In this document: positions 1 through 5,622 of the stretch, one piece after another
Layout: every line of letters starts with the position of its first letter
How positions within the stretch are numbered: position 1 is the first letter of the stretch
From: Myxococcales bacterium
Lineage (GTDB): Bacteria > Myxococcota > Polyangia > Polyangiales > Polyangiaceae
Assembly: GCA_020430865.1 (NCBI GenBank)
Contig: JAGQIY010000940.1
Location: 1 to 6,048 of the forward strand
Direction of reading: 5' to 3'
Length of the DNA stretch: 6,048 nucleotides
Notes under the pieces: model-generated
What the model was told of the DNA's origin: nothing
The model's database searches: none
Seen by the model: the letters and a program-made list of their open reading frames with translations, nothing else
Position numbers and translations under genes: made by a program

Positions 1-479
1 CCGGCTTGGCTCTCCAGCGCTGCGTCGAGCAGCGCCTGGTTCCGTGCGGCATCGATGCGTCCGGGGTCTGCGGCGGCATGGACGCTGCGCGCGAGATCCG
101 CCAGGGGGTGGCTCACCCCCGAATCCAGGGCTTCCCTGAGACGCTCGCTCTCTGCCTGCTCCTCCTCGTCGGCCTCCGCGAGAGGATCCTCGAGGGCCAG
201 CTCGATCAGCGCCTGGTTCAGTCGAGGGGAGAGTTCGGCCGGCTCGAACGCGGCGCGCAGCTGCTCTGCGAAGTCGCTTTCTGCTTCGGGGCTGAGCCAT
301 TCCGCGTCGTCGGGCGTCTCCTCTTCGAGGGCCAGCCACTCGAGATCGCGTTCGCTCGGATCGGCGTCGCTGGACGGATCCATCCTGAGCCCGTGCTCTT
401 CGCGAGGCGAGTCCGCGCTCGTCGACTTCTCACTGGAAGTGACGACGGACAGCTTCGGCTTGGAGTCGCGGGGGCTCAT
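1..479 (-). CDS. Acidic, repeat-containing protein coupled to the sigma factor (partial, C-terminus missing)
   Basis: The frame is open from an ATG at 479 to the left edge, giving 159 whole codons. The start overlaps the sigma factor stop as ATGA, and GGAG lies 7 nt upstream, so the start is well supported. The protein begins MSPRDSKPKLSVV and becomes strongly acidic from about residue 24 to 120. Two segments resemble each other: residues 70-98, ending NQALIELALED, and residues 126-157, ending NQALLDAALES. Both look helical. There are no cysteines, no zinc-binding anti-sigma motif, no signal peptide and no membrane segment in the visible part. I do not recognise the family. Its coupling to a sigma gene suggests a regulator or co-factor of that sigma factor, for example an anti-sigma protein; this is inference from position only. 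A membrane anchor could still lie in the missing part. Confidence 0.85.
   Translation of the reverse strand, partial: MSPRDSKPKLSVVTSSEKSTSADSPREEHGLRMDPSSDADPSERDLEWLALEEETPDDAEWLSPEAESDFAEQLRAAFEPAELSPRLNQALIELALEDPLAEADEEEQAESERLREALDSGVSHPLADLARSVHAAADPGRIDAARNQALLDAALESQA
30..219 (-). repeat. In-frame repeat within the acidic protein gene
   Basis: The 13-mer CAGCGCCTGGTTC (plus-strand reading) occurs at 30-42 and again at 207-219. The copies are 177 bp apart, exactly 59 codons, so they are in the same frame. They encode the NQAL core of two related ~30-residue segments. The flanking DNA has diverged while the protein pattern persists, as expected for an old internal duplication of a helical unit. 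Confidence 0.65.
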
Positions 480-1291
480 GAGTCTACTCCGTCGGCGAGG
501 GTCGCCTTCTTCAGGGCCGCCATGGCGCGGTGTAGCACCACGTCCAGGGTGCCCACGCTGACGCCGAGCTCCGCCGCGGCTTCCTCGCGAGATTTTTCCT
601 CGAGGATACGCAGCTGGATGACCTGGGCGTAGCGGGGGTTGATGCGGCTCATCGCGCGCTTGACGCGATCCTGGGCCACCGCGAGGTCGTGGCGCTCCAG
701 TGCGTCCGGGGTCTTGTGGGGATTGGAGTCGGCGGCCTCGATTTCGCGCTCCAGATCCTGGGGCTCGAACAGACGCTCGCGCTTCTTCTTGCGTAGCATG
801 TCCAGTGCCACCCGCATCGCGACCACGCGCAGCCAGGGATAGACACCGACGTCTTGCCAGGTGAAGCGATCGAAGCGTTCCACCACCTTGATATAGGTCG
901 CGGAGAGGGCTTCTTCAGCCTGAGCGTGGTTCCCGAGCTTGGGCAGCAGCACCGAGCGGAAGAGCTTGGGACCGTAGGTCTTCAACAGCTCGCCCATGGC
1001 GGCGCGATCGCCCGAGTGAGCGCGAGCGCACAGCTCCCGCTCCAGCTCCAGCGCCTCCGCGTCCCACTCCACGGGGCGAACTGTACACGGCTCGCTCGAC
1101 TTGGGAATGTTTCGACGCCCGAGGGCGCTGCACCGCTCGCTCTGCTCGGCGGGTTGCCCAGCCGGTTCCGGGCGCTGCGCGTAGCGGTCCCAGGTGAAGG
1201 GCAGGGGAGCCGGCTTCGAGGCGGAGGTGTCCCACAGCGCGGGCAGCACGGACTGCCAAGACTCGAGTGTAGCGCTGGGGTTCATGCCCAT
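476..1291 (-). CDS. ECF-like sigma-70 family RNA polymerase sigma factor
   Basis: The 271-residue protein would direct RNA polymerase to a specific promoter set. Region 2 spans about residues 84-171: a helical RAAMGELLKTYGPKLFRSV segment, then an AEEALSATYIKVVERFDRF stretch, then YPWLRVVAMRVALDMLRKKKR, which fits the -10 recognition helix and its basic end. Region 4 spans about 209-262, with a helix-turn-helix REEAAAELGVSVGTLDVVLHRA. There is no room for region 3, as in ECF factors. The first ~73 residues precede the domain and are unusual. ATG 1291 is the most upstream start; a second ATG is at 1285 and an in-frame GTG at 1072 would begin just before region 2, but it has no visible Shine-Dalgarno. 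High third-position GC in roughly the first 57 codons argues that the extension is coding. The gene is followed by an overlapping acidic partner and is divergent from the rhomboid gene. Confidence 0.93.
   Translation of the reverse strand: MGMNPSATLESWQSVLPALWDTSASKPAPLPFTWDRYAQRPEPAGQPAEQSERCSALGRRNIPKSSEPCTVRPVEWDAEALELERELCARAHSGDRAAMGELLKTYGPKLFRSVLLPKLGNHAQAEEALSATYIKVVERFDRFTWQDVGVYPWLRVVAMRVALDMLRKKKRERLFEPQDLEREIEAADSNPHKTPDALERHDLAVAQDRVKRAMSRINPRYAQVIQLRILEEKSREEAAAELGVSVGTLDVVLHRAMAALKKATLADGVDS
487..490 (-). promoter_or_regulatory. Shine-Dalgarno for the acidic partner gene
   Basis: On the minus strand GGAG sits 7 nt before the ATG at 479, inside the last codons of the sigma factor gene. 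With the ATGA overlap it supports translational coupling and fixes the start of the downstream gene. Confidence 0.75.
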
Positions 1292-1298
1292 CTAACGC

Positions 1299-1302
1299 GA
1301 GG
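1299..1302 (+). promoter_or_regulatory. Shine-Dalgarno for the rhomboid gene
   Basis: GAGG lies 6 nt before the ATG at 1309, a normal spacing that favours this start over the in-frame GTG at 1396. It falls in the 17-bp gap between the two divergent start codons. Confidence 0.5.
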
Positions 1303-1308
1303 CCCCCG

Positions 1309-2265
1309 ATGGGCTTACGGCCGTTCAGCACCGAAGTGAGAAAAAGGGCTGATTGCCTTGCGTTGGCCCAGCAAGCCTGCGACACCGCGAAGCCAGTGGC
1401 CGCCCCCAAATGCCCGTATTGCGGGACCTTGAACTCAGCCAGCGAGAAACGCTGCTTCCAGTGCAAGCAGCCGTTGCCGGGCCCTCTGGGGCGCGCTTCA
1501 CGGGACCTGGTCAAGAGCCTGCTGGGCGATGAGCTATGGGTCACCAAGCTGTTCATCGGCATCAACGTCCTGAGCTTCGTCTTGATGCTGCTGGACAACG
1601 GCCGCGCCGAGGGCGCGAGCTTGCCCATGGGCTTCGGCGGCGGAGGCGGCCTGACCCGCTCCGCGTTGCTGCGCGCCGGTGTGCTCAATCAGCTCGTGGT
1701 GGGTGAGTGGTGGCGCTTCTTGAGTGCCGTGTTCTTCCACTTCAGCGTGCTGCACATCCTGTTCAACATGATGTGGCTCGGGATCCTGGGGCGCTCCTTG
1801 GAGCCGGAGCTCGGCTCGGCGCGCTTCACGATCACCTATCTGCTCGCTGGGATCGGCGGCTTCCTGGGAAACCTCCTGCTCGGACCGATGCCGTGGACTG
1901 GCGGGGCGAGCGGTTCGGTGTTCGGGCTGTTCGGCGCCCTCGTCGGCTATTCCCTCGGGCGCAAGAACTCGATGTGGCGCGACCACATGACGCGTCTGAT
2001 CATCTTCGTCGTGCTCTCCTGGGTGATCGGCGGCGGCATGGGCGGCGGAGGCGTGAACAACGTGGCGCACGTGGGCGGTGCGCTGGTCGGGATCGCGATG
2101 GGCTACTTGTTCGGCGTCGAGCGACGCTACCCGCTGACCCATCGTGTGCTCGGGTACGTCGCGGTGCTCGGCGTCGGTGCCGTGATCGCGTCCCTCGTGT
2201 TGTGCCAGATCTCGCCCACCTGGGAGTACGTGCGGCAGCTCGAGTCTCAGCAAGACATGTGGTGA
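1309..2265 (+). CDS. Zinc-ribbon rhomboid-family intramembrane serine protease
   Basis: This 318-residue membrane protein should cleave substrate transmembrane segments. A cytoplasmic-type zinc ribbon comes first: C35-x2-C38-x10-C49-x2-C52. The rhomboid domain follows from about residue 78. It has the L1-loop signature GEWWRF (132-137), H144, and the H149-x3-N153 pair in the next helix. The catalytic serine is S201 in GGASGSVFG and the catalytic histidine is H254 in NNVAHVGGALVG. All residues needed for a Ser-His dyad are present, so it is predicted active. About six to seven membrane helices are visible (near 80-95, 137-160, 170-191, 198-216, 229-244, 250-270 and 278-299). Loops at 108-114 and 241-248 are glycine-rich. 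The start at 1309 has a Shine-Dalgarno; GTG 1396, five codons before the first zinc-ribbon cysteine, is an alternative. The substrate cannot be inferred. The GTPase gene follows 97 bp downstream on the same strand. Confidence 0.95.
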   Translation: MGLRPFSTEVRKRADCLALAQQACDTAKPVAAPKCPYCGTLNSASEKRCFQCKQPLPGPLGRASRDLVKSLLGDELWVTKLFIGINVLSFVLMLLDNGRAEGASLPMGFGGGGGLTRSALLRAGVLNQLVVGEWWRFLSAVFFHFSVLHILFNMMWLGILGRSLEPELGSARFTITYLLAGIGGFLGNLLLGPMPWTGGASGSVFGLFGALVGYSLGRKNSMWRDHMTRLIIFVVLSWVIGGGMGGGGVNNVAHVGGALVGIAMGYLFGVERRYPLTHRVLGYVAVLGVGAVIASLVLCQISPTWEYVRQLESQQDMW

Positions 2266-2362
2266 ATCCGCCTTGAAACAGCGGCGCGCGCCGGGGGTTT
2301 TCGCGCGGACCTCCAGCAATGCTTTCCCCTCGAGGATCGCTCTGGGGTAACCTGCCCATCCG

Positions 2363-3838
2363 ATGCCCGTGGTTAACCCGCTCGCGCGGGAGCTCGTCTT
2401 CAAGGTCGTGTACTACGGCCCGGGTCTAGGTGGGAAAACCACCACCTTGCAGCACATCCACACCGCGACGAAGCCCGAATACCGCGGGAAGATGGTGAGT
2501 CTGGCGACGCCGGTCGATCGCACCCTCTACTTCGACTTCCTGCCGATTCGCGTGCCGAGCATGCGGGGGATGGGGGTGAGGTTGCAGCTGTTCACGGTGC
2601 CGGGACAGGTCTACTACAACGCCACTCGCAAGCTGGTCCTCACCGGCGCAGACGGCGTCGTGCTCGTAGCCGACTCCCAGCGGGGCCGTCGTGACGCCAA
2701 CCTGGAGAGCCTGGAGAACCTGCAGGAAAACCTGAAGGAGCATGGCCGCGTGCTGACCGAGCTGCCGCTCGTGCTGCAGTACAACAAGCGCGATCTCCGG
2801 GACGTGCGCCCCGTCGAAGAGCTGGAGGCCGAGCTGAATCCGCGCGGAGTCCCCAGCTTCGAGACGGTCGCGACCTCCGGGCAAGGCGTCTTCGAGGCGC
2901 TGGATCGCATCACCCGTCTGGTGCTCGAAGACTTCGAGCGGCGCATGCCCGAGAGCAGCGAGGTGCCAGCCTCCGCGCTCCAGGTGCCGGAAGGCGGCCT
3001 CACGGAGGCGCTGCGCCTGGCGGAGTCCAGCCCCACCGTGCATGCCCAGCGCTTCGACAGCGAGCAACCCACGGCGCCGTCTCAGCGCCTGCCCGAGCTG
3101 AGTGGCGCCGACAGCGACGAGCTGCCGCGTCTCACGGACGCCCCCGACAGCATGCTCGGGGAGGATATGGCGCGCAGCGTGGCCGACTTCGGTGCCCGCG
3201 AAGCAGACACGGATCGCACGAGCACGGGCACACCCCCGAGCGACGATCCGCCAAGGCTCAGGCGCCGCCGCGAGTTCGGCACGGTGCCCTCCCTCGACGC
3301 CGAGCTGGTGAAGAGCGGGATTCAAAACCGCGGGGAAACGTCCGGGGAAGCCGCGCCGGGCTCCGGCTCAGTCGCGCCGATCTCCTCGCGACCGAGTCGC
3401 CCCCCGAGCAGCCGGGTGAGCCGCAGCGAGCGACCCCTGGTGCCCGTGGTCGAGGAGCTGGATCTCCCACCTCCATCGCTGCGTAATCCGCTGCCGGCCT
3501 TCAGCTACGCGGCGCTCTTCCCGAAGTCTCAGCACGCCGTCGTGCGCCAGCTGGAGGAAGCCCTCGCCGCCGGGCGCACGACCCACGCCGTGGAACACGC
3601 GGAGCACCTGGTGACGCGCACCTTCGCCGCGGCCGCGAACCTCGTGAGCCAGAAGGAGGCGCCACGGGATCCTGCGCTGGTCGCGCTGATGCTCGGTCTG
3701 CAAGGGCAGCGCTACCTCGAGTTTCGCGCCATCGCTCGAGACGCGCGCTCCGGTGGTGCGCTGCCAGTCGAGGACGCCCTCGTCGCCTATGCGTTCGCGA
3801 TCGAGGCGCGGCTCGCCTGGCGGCGCGTCGGCGGCTGA
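2363..3838 (+). CDS. MglA-like small GTPase with long C-terminal extension
   Basis: Residues 1-195 form a complete Ras-like GTPase of the MglA family, which in Myxococcus xanthus sets cell polarity for gliding and type IV pilus motility. The P-loop is GPGLGGKT at 19-26 with K25. Switch I contains PVDRTLYFDFLP (50-61), switch II has TVPGQ (78-82), the guanine-specificity motif is NKRD (141-144) and the G5-like motif is TSGQG (171-175). R53 and Q82 fall at the positions of the MglA intrinsic arginine finger and catalytic glutamine, so hydrolysis should be intact. Canonical MglA is about 195 residues; this protein has 491. Residues ~196-375 are rich in S, P, R and acidic residues and look disordered. 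Residues ~376-491 (from PAFSYAALFP) look helical and may be a separate binding domain. The start is set by alignment with MglA, where the distance from Met to the P-loop is the same. No clear Shine-Dalgarno is visible. No roadblock (MglB-like) partner is in the window. Its target process is unknown; motility is only one possibility. Confidence 0.95.
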   Translation: MPVVNPLARELVFKVVYYGPGLGGKTTTLQHIHTATKPEYRGKMVSLATPVDRTLYFDFLPIRVPSMRGMGVRLQLFTVPGQVYYNATRKLVLTGADGVVLVADSQRGRRDANLESLENLQENLKEHGRVLTELPLVLQYNKRDLRDVRPVEELEAELNPRGVPSFETVATSGQGVFEALDRITRLVLEDFERRMPESSEVPASALQVPEGGLTEALRLAESSPTVHAQRFDSEQPTAPSQRLPELSGADSDELPRLTDAPDSMLGEDMARSVADFGAREADTDRTSTGTPPSDDPPRLRRRREFGTVPSLDAELVKSGIQNRGETSGEAAPGSGSVAPISSRPSRPPSSRVSRSERPLVPVVEELDLPPPSLRNPLPAFSYAALFPKSQHAVVRQLEEALAAGRTTHAVEHAEHLVTRTFAAAANLVSQKEAPRDPALVALMLGLQGQRYLEFRAIARDARSGGALPVEDALVAYAFAIEARLAWRRVGG

Positions 3839-3860
3839 ACCTTCACGGCGATGGTGGAGC

Positions 3861-5546
3861 CTACTGCGGCGGCAAGGACTGGGCGCCCTTGGCGGAGCCG
3901 GAGAGGCTGAGCGGCGTATCGCTCTGGTCGTCGAGCTCGCCGACCCAGGTGCCCTCGAAGGCCGTGGGGCGAGCTTCCGAGTCGATCTCCGCCGCCGCTG
4001 CGGCGCTGAAGGTGAGCGTGGCCGGGGTGTCGATGGAGGCGTCGCGCGCGCGGCTGAACAGCTGCTGGAGTCCAGCCTTGCAGGCGAGTGCTCCGCACTC
4101 GCCATCGCAGCCATCGAATAGCTCGCCCTGCCCAGCGAGGCTCGCGCCGAGACCTTCGCAGTCGATGAGCTCCGCGAGGGCTTCGCCGCCGGTCGAGGCG
4201 TTCGTGCTCGAGCTGATCGCTTGTTGCTCCGCGGCGCCAACGACCAACCTGGAAGGGAAGAAGTAGAAGCTGCCGCCCAGGAGCAGCGAGTCATCGGGAT
4301 CGGAGCTCAGGCTCAGCTTGCCGATATCCGGGGGGAAACCCGCCTTGGTGGGGGAGAGACCTGCGACCTCCTCCAGTTTCCAGGTCGCCCAACCCGGCGT
4401 GGTGCCGGACGCCTCGAGCTTGCCGAACAGCACTCGATCCCCACTCAGTCGCGGGGCGCTGGCGTCGAACCACTGGTCGAGCGCCGTGCGGAGCACATCC
4501 GTCGAGCCTGCACCGATCCAGGTGGCGACCTGGGCGTCCCAGGCTCCGCTGTCGCGGCTCGTCTGGAAGAGCGAGGCTGCGCTGCCGGGCAGGCTCGCCG
4601 CCATGGCGTCGAGCAGGGCGCCGACGTCCGACTGAGCCTCGCCGAGCAGCGCGGCCTTGGCGTCGGCCCGGGCGCCATCCAGGCCCAGCTCCCAGTCGTA
4701 GTTCAGATCGTCGAGCCCGAGGGTCATGTCGAGATCGGTCTCGGACAGCTGCAACGGGCGGTTGATTACCTGGACGTCGACCGACTTGGTCTCCCCTGAC
4801 ATCACACCCGAGAGATCGCTGCATCCGCCGGCGAACTGATTGGCTCGCAATGTGACCGCAGCGTACGTGCCCGCCGGCACCGACTCGATCTCGATGGTTT
4901 GCCCCGGGGAAACGGTGGTCCACAGCGCGCCGTCGGGAGGCGGGTTCCCCGATAGATCGCTGCAGCGACGCCCAGGATGCACGCTGGCGGTCCAGCTGGT
5001 GACATCGCGGCCGCCGGAGTACTCCGGCGTGACCCGCAAGGTGCCGAAGCCTTGTTCGGATACCGAGACGGTCTTGGAAGCGCTGACCTCGGTGCCCACG
5101 GCGGCGCGCACGTTGAAGCTGGTGACGTGGCTCGGCGCAAACAGCGTCGTGGTGGCGACGCCGGCGCTGTCGGTGGAGACCTCGGTCGCGGCGAGAGACG
5201 CGTCGAGGGAGTCGCCGGTCAGGCTGAAGCGCACGGTGTGCCTGCCGACCGGGCGCACCTGGACCACGAGCTCCGTGGCGACGAGCGGCTCCACCAGGAG
5301 CGTGCCGTCGCTGGCGAACTCGATGCTGGCGGCGCTGGTCTGGCCCGCGCTCCCCCCGGTCCCGCCCGACCCGGGAAGGACACCGCCTTCGCCGTCACTC
5401 GCGGTACACGCGCTGGCGAAGCCCGCGACCACCACGGCAAACACACCGAGCGCGCGGGCTCCGTTCCTGATCGGTCGCAGCGGACGCCCTGGGTCGAGAA
5501 GCCGAGCGGCAGCCGGGACTGAGGCATGCTGGTTCGGATATTTCAT
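3861..5546 (-). CDS. Secreted lipoprotein with bacterial Ig-like domain
   Basis: This 561-residue protein has an N-terminal basic segment (RPLRPIRNGAR, 21-31), a hydrophobic core and a lipobox FASAC with the lipidated C47, so it should be a lipoprotein. The next residue is Thr rather than Asp, compatible with the outer membrane. A Gly/Ser tether follows at about 58-72. Residues ~73-163 resemble a bacterial Ig-like (Big_1/invasin-type) strand pattern, including STDSAGVATTTLFAP. The next domain (~164-262) carries two CSDLSG motifs at 195-200 and 242-247, whose cysteines may pair. Residues ~290-365 look helical. A cysteine cluster (C463, C480, C484, C489) follows, and a short FEGTWVGEL strand-rich segment lies near the end. 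No catalytic motif is recognisable, so binding, adhesion or a structural envelope role is more likely than enzymatic activity. The n-region is long, but no better downstream start exists. No clear Shine-Dalgarno precedes ATG 5546. The gene converges on the GTPase gene with 22 bp between stops. Confidence 0.93.
   Translation of the reverse strand: MKYPNQHASVPAAARLLDPGRPLRPIRNGARALGVFAVVVAGFASACTASDGEGGVLPGSGGTGGSAGQTSAASIEFASDGTLLVEPLVATELVVQVRPVGRHTVRFSLTGDSLDASLAATEVSTDSAGVATTTLFAPSHVTSFNVRAAVGTEVSASKTVSVSEQGFGTLRVTPEYSGGRDVTSWTASVHPGRRCSDLSGNPPPDGALWTTVSPGQTIEIESVPAGTYAAVTLRANQFAGGCSDLSGVMSGETKSVDVQVINRPLQLSETDLDMTLGLDDLNYDWELGLDGARADAKAALLGEAQSDVGALLDAMAASLPGSAASLFQTSRDSGAWDAQVATWIGAGSTDVLRTALDQWFDASAPRLSGDRVLFGKLEASGTTPGWATWKLEEVAGLSPTKAGFPPDIGKLSLSSDPDDSLLLGGSFYFFPSRLVVGAAEQQAISSSTNASTGGEALAELIDCEGLGASLAGQGELFDGCDGECGALACKAGLQQLFSRARDASIDTPATLTFSAAAAAEIDSEARPTAFEGTWVGELDDQSDTPLSLSGSAKGAQSLPPQ
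4801..4980 (-). repeat. Duplicated CSDLSG motif in the lipoprotein
   Basis: The lipoprotein contains RRCSDLSGN at about residue 193 and GGCSDLSGV at about 240, 47 residues apart. At DNA level both copies share AGATCGCTGCA (plus-strand reading), near 4813 and 4955. The residues between them include ESVPAGTYAAVTLRA. Either the motif marks both edges of one disulfide-linked domain, or it is a relic of tandem duplication. Confidence 0.55.
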
Positions 5547-5622
5547 CGTTCAGACTAAGGTAAGTGGAGGGCAGCTTAGCGCGGATCTCAGACACAGGCA
5601 CAACGTGATATGTCTGAGCCTG
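5547..5622. promoter_or_regulatory. Divergent intergenic regulatory region between lipoprotein and response regulator genes
   Basis: This 76-bp stretch must hold the promoters, or their proximal parts, for both divergent genes. It contains an 8-bp perfect inverted repeat, CTCAGACA at 5587-5594 and TGTCTGAG at 5611-5618, separated by 16 bp. The hexamer TCAGAC occurs at 5550-5555 and 5588-5593, and inverted as GTCTGA at 5612-5617. A weaker 5-bp pair, CTAAG at 5555-5559 and CTTAG at 5575-5579, lies between. The sites could bind a dimeric regulator. Alternatively the right arm, 4 nt before the response regulator ATG, could form an RNA hairpin over its ribosome binding site. I see no convincing -10/-35 or sigma-54 promoter. 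Confidence 0.5.

Noticed and set aside
6..632. 208-codon plus-strand frame opposite the acidic protein and sigma gene
   Set aside because: It is antisense to two coupled genes with good start signals and lacks any domain.
2282..2308. 12-bp perfect palindrome CGGCGCGCGCCG plus nearby CGCGCG, possible terminator between rhomboid and GTPase genes
   Set aside because: Alternating CG runs arise easily in this GC-rich DNA. The possible hairpin has no T-run after it, so neither a terminator nor an operator is supported.
1534..2403. 289-codon open frame on the minus strand opposite the rhomboid gene
   Set aside because: It is antisense to a clear rhomboid, is rich in His/Glu/Arg as expected for a shadow frame in GC-rich DNA, and shows no domain.
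2426..3325. 299-codon open frame on the minus strand opposite the GTPase gene
   Set aside because: It mirrors the GTPase coding strand, has no recognisable motif, and its composition fits a shadow of high third-position GC.
3839..3860. Possible bidirectional terminator between the convergent stops
   Set aside because: The 22-bp gap shows no stable inverted repeat and no T-tract on either strand.
3368..4294. 308-codon minus-strand frame spanning the convergent gene ends
   Set aside because: It overlaps both the GTPase and the lipoprotein in wrong frames, and its Ser/Arg/Ala-rich composition is typical of a spurious frame.
5567..5605. Possible -35/-10 pair for the lipoprotein gene (TTGTGC, 17 bp, GCTAAG on the minus strand)
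   Set aside because: Each hexamer matches the consensus at only about three of six positions, no better than chance.
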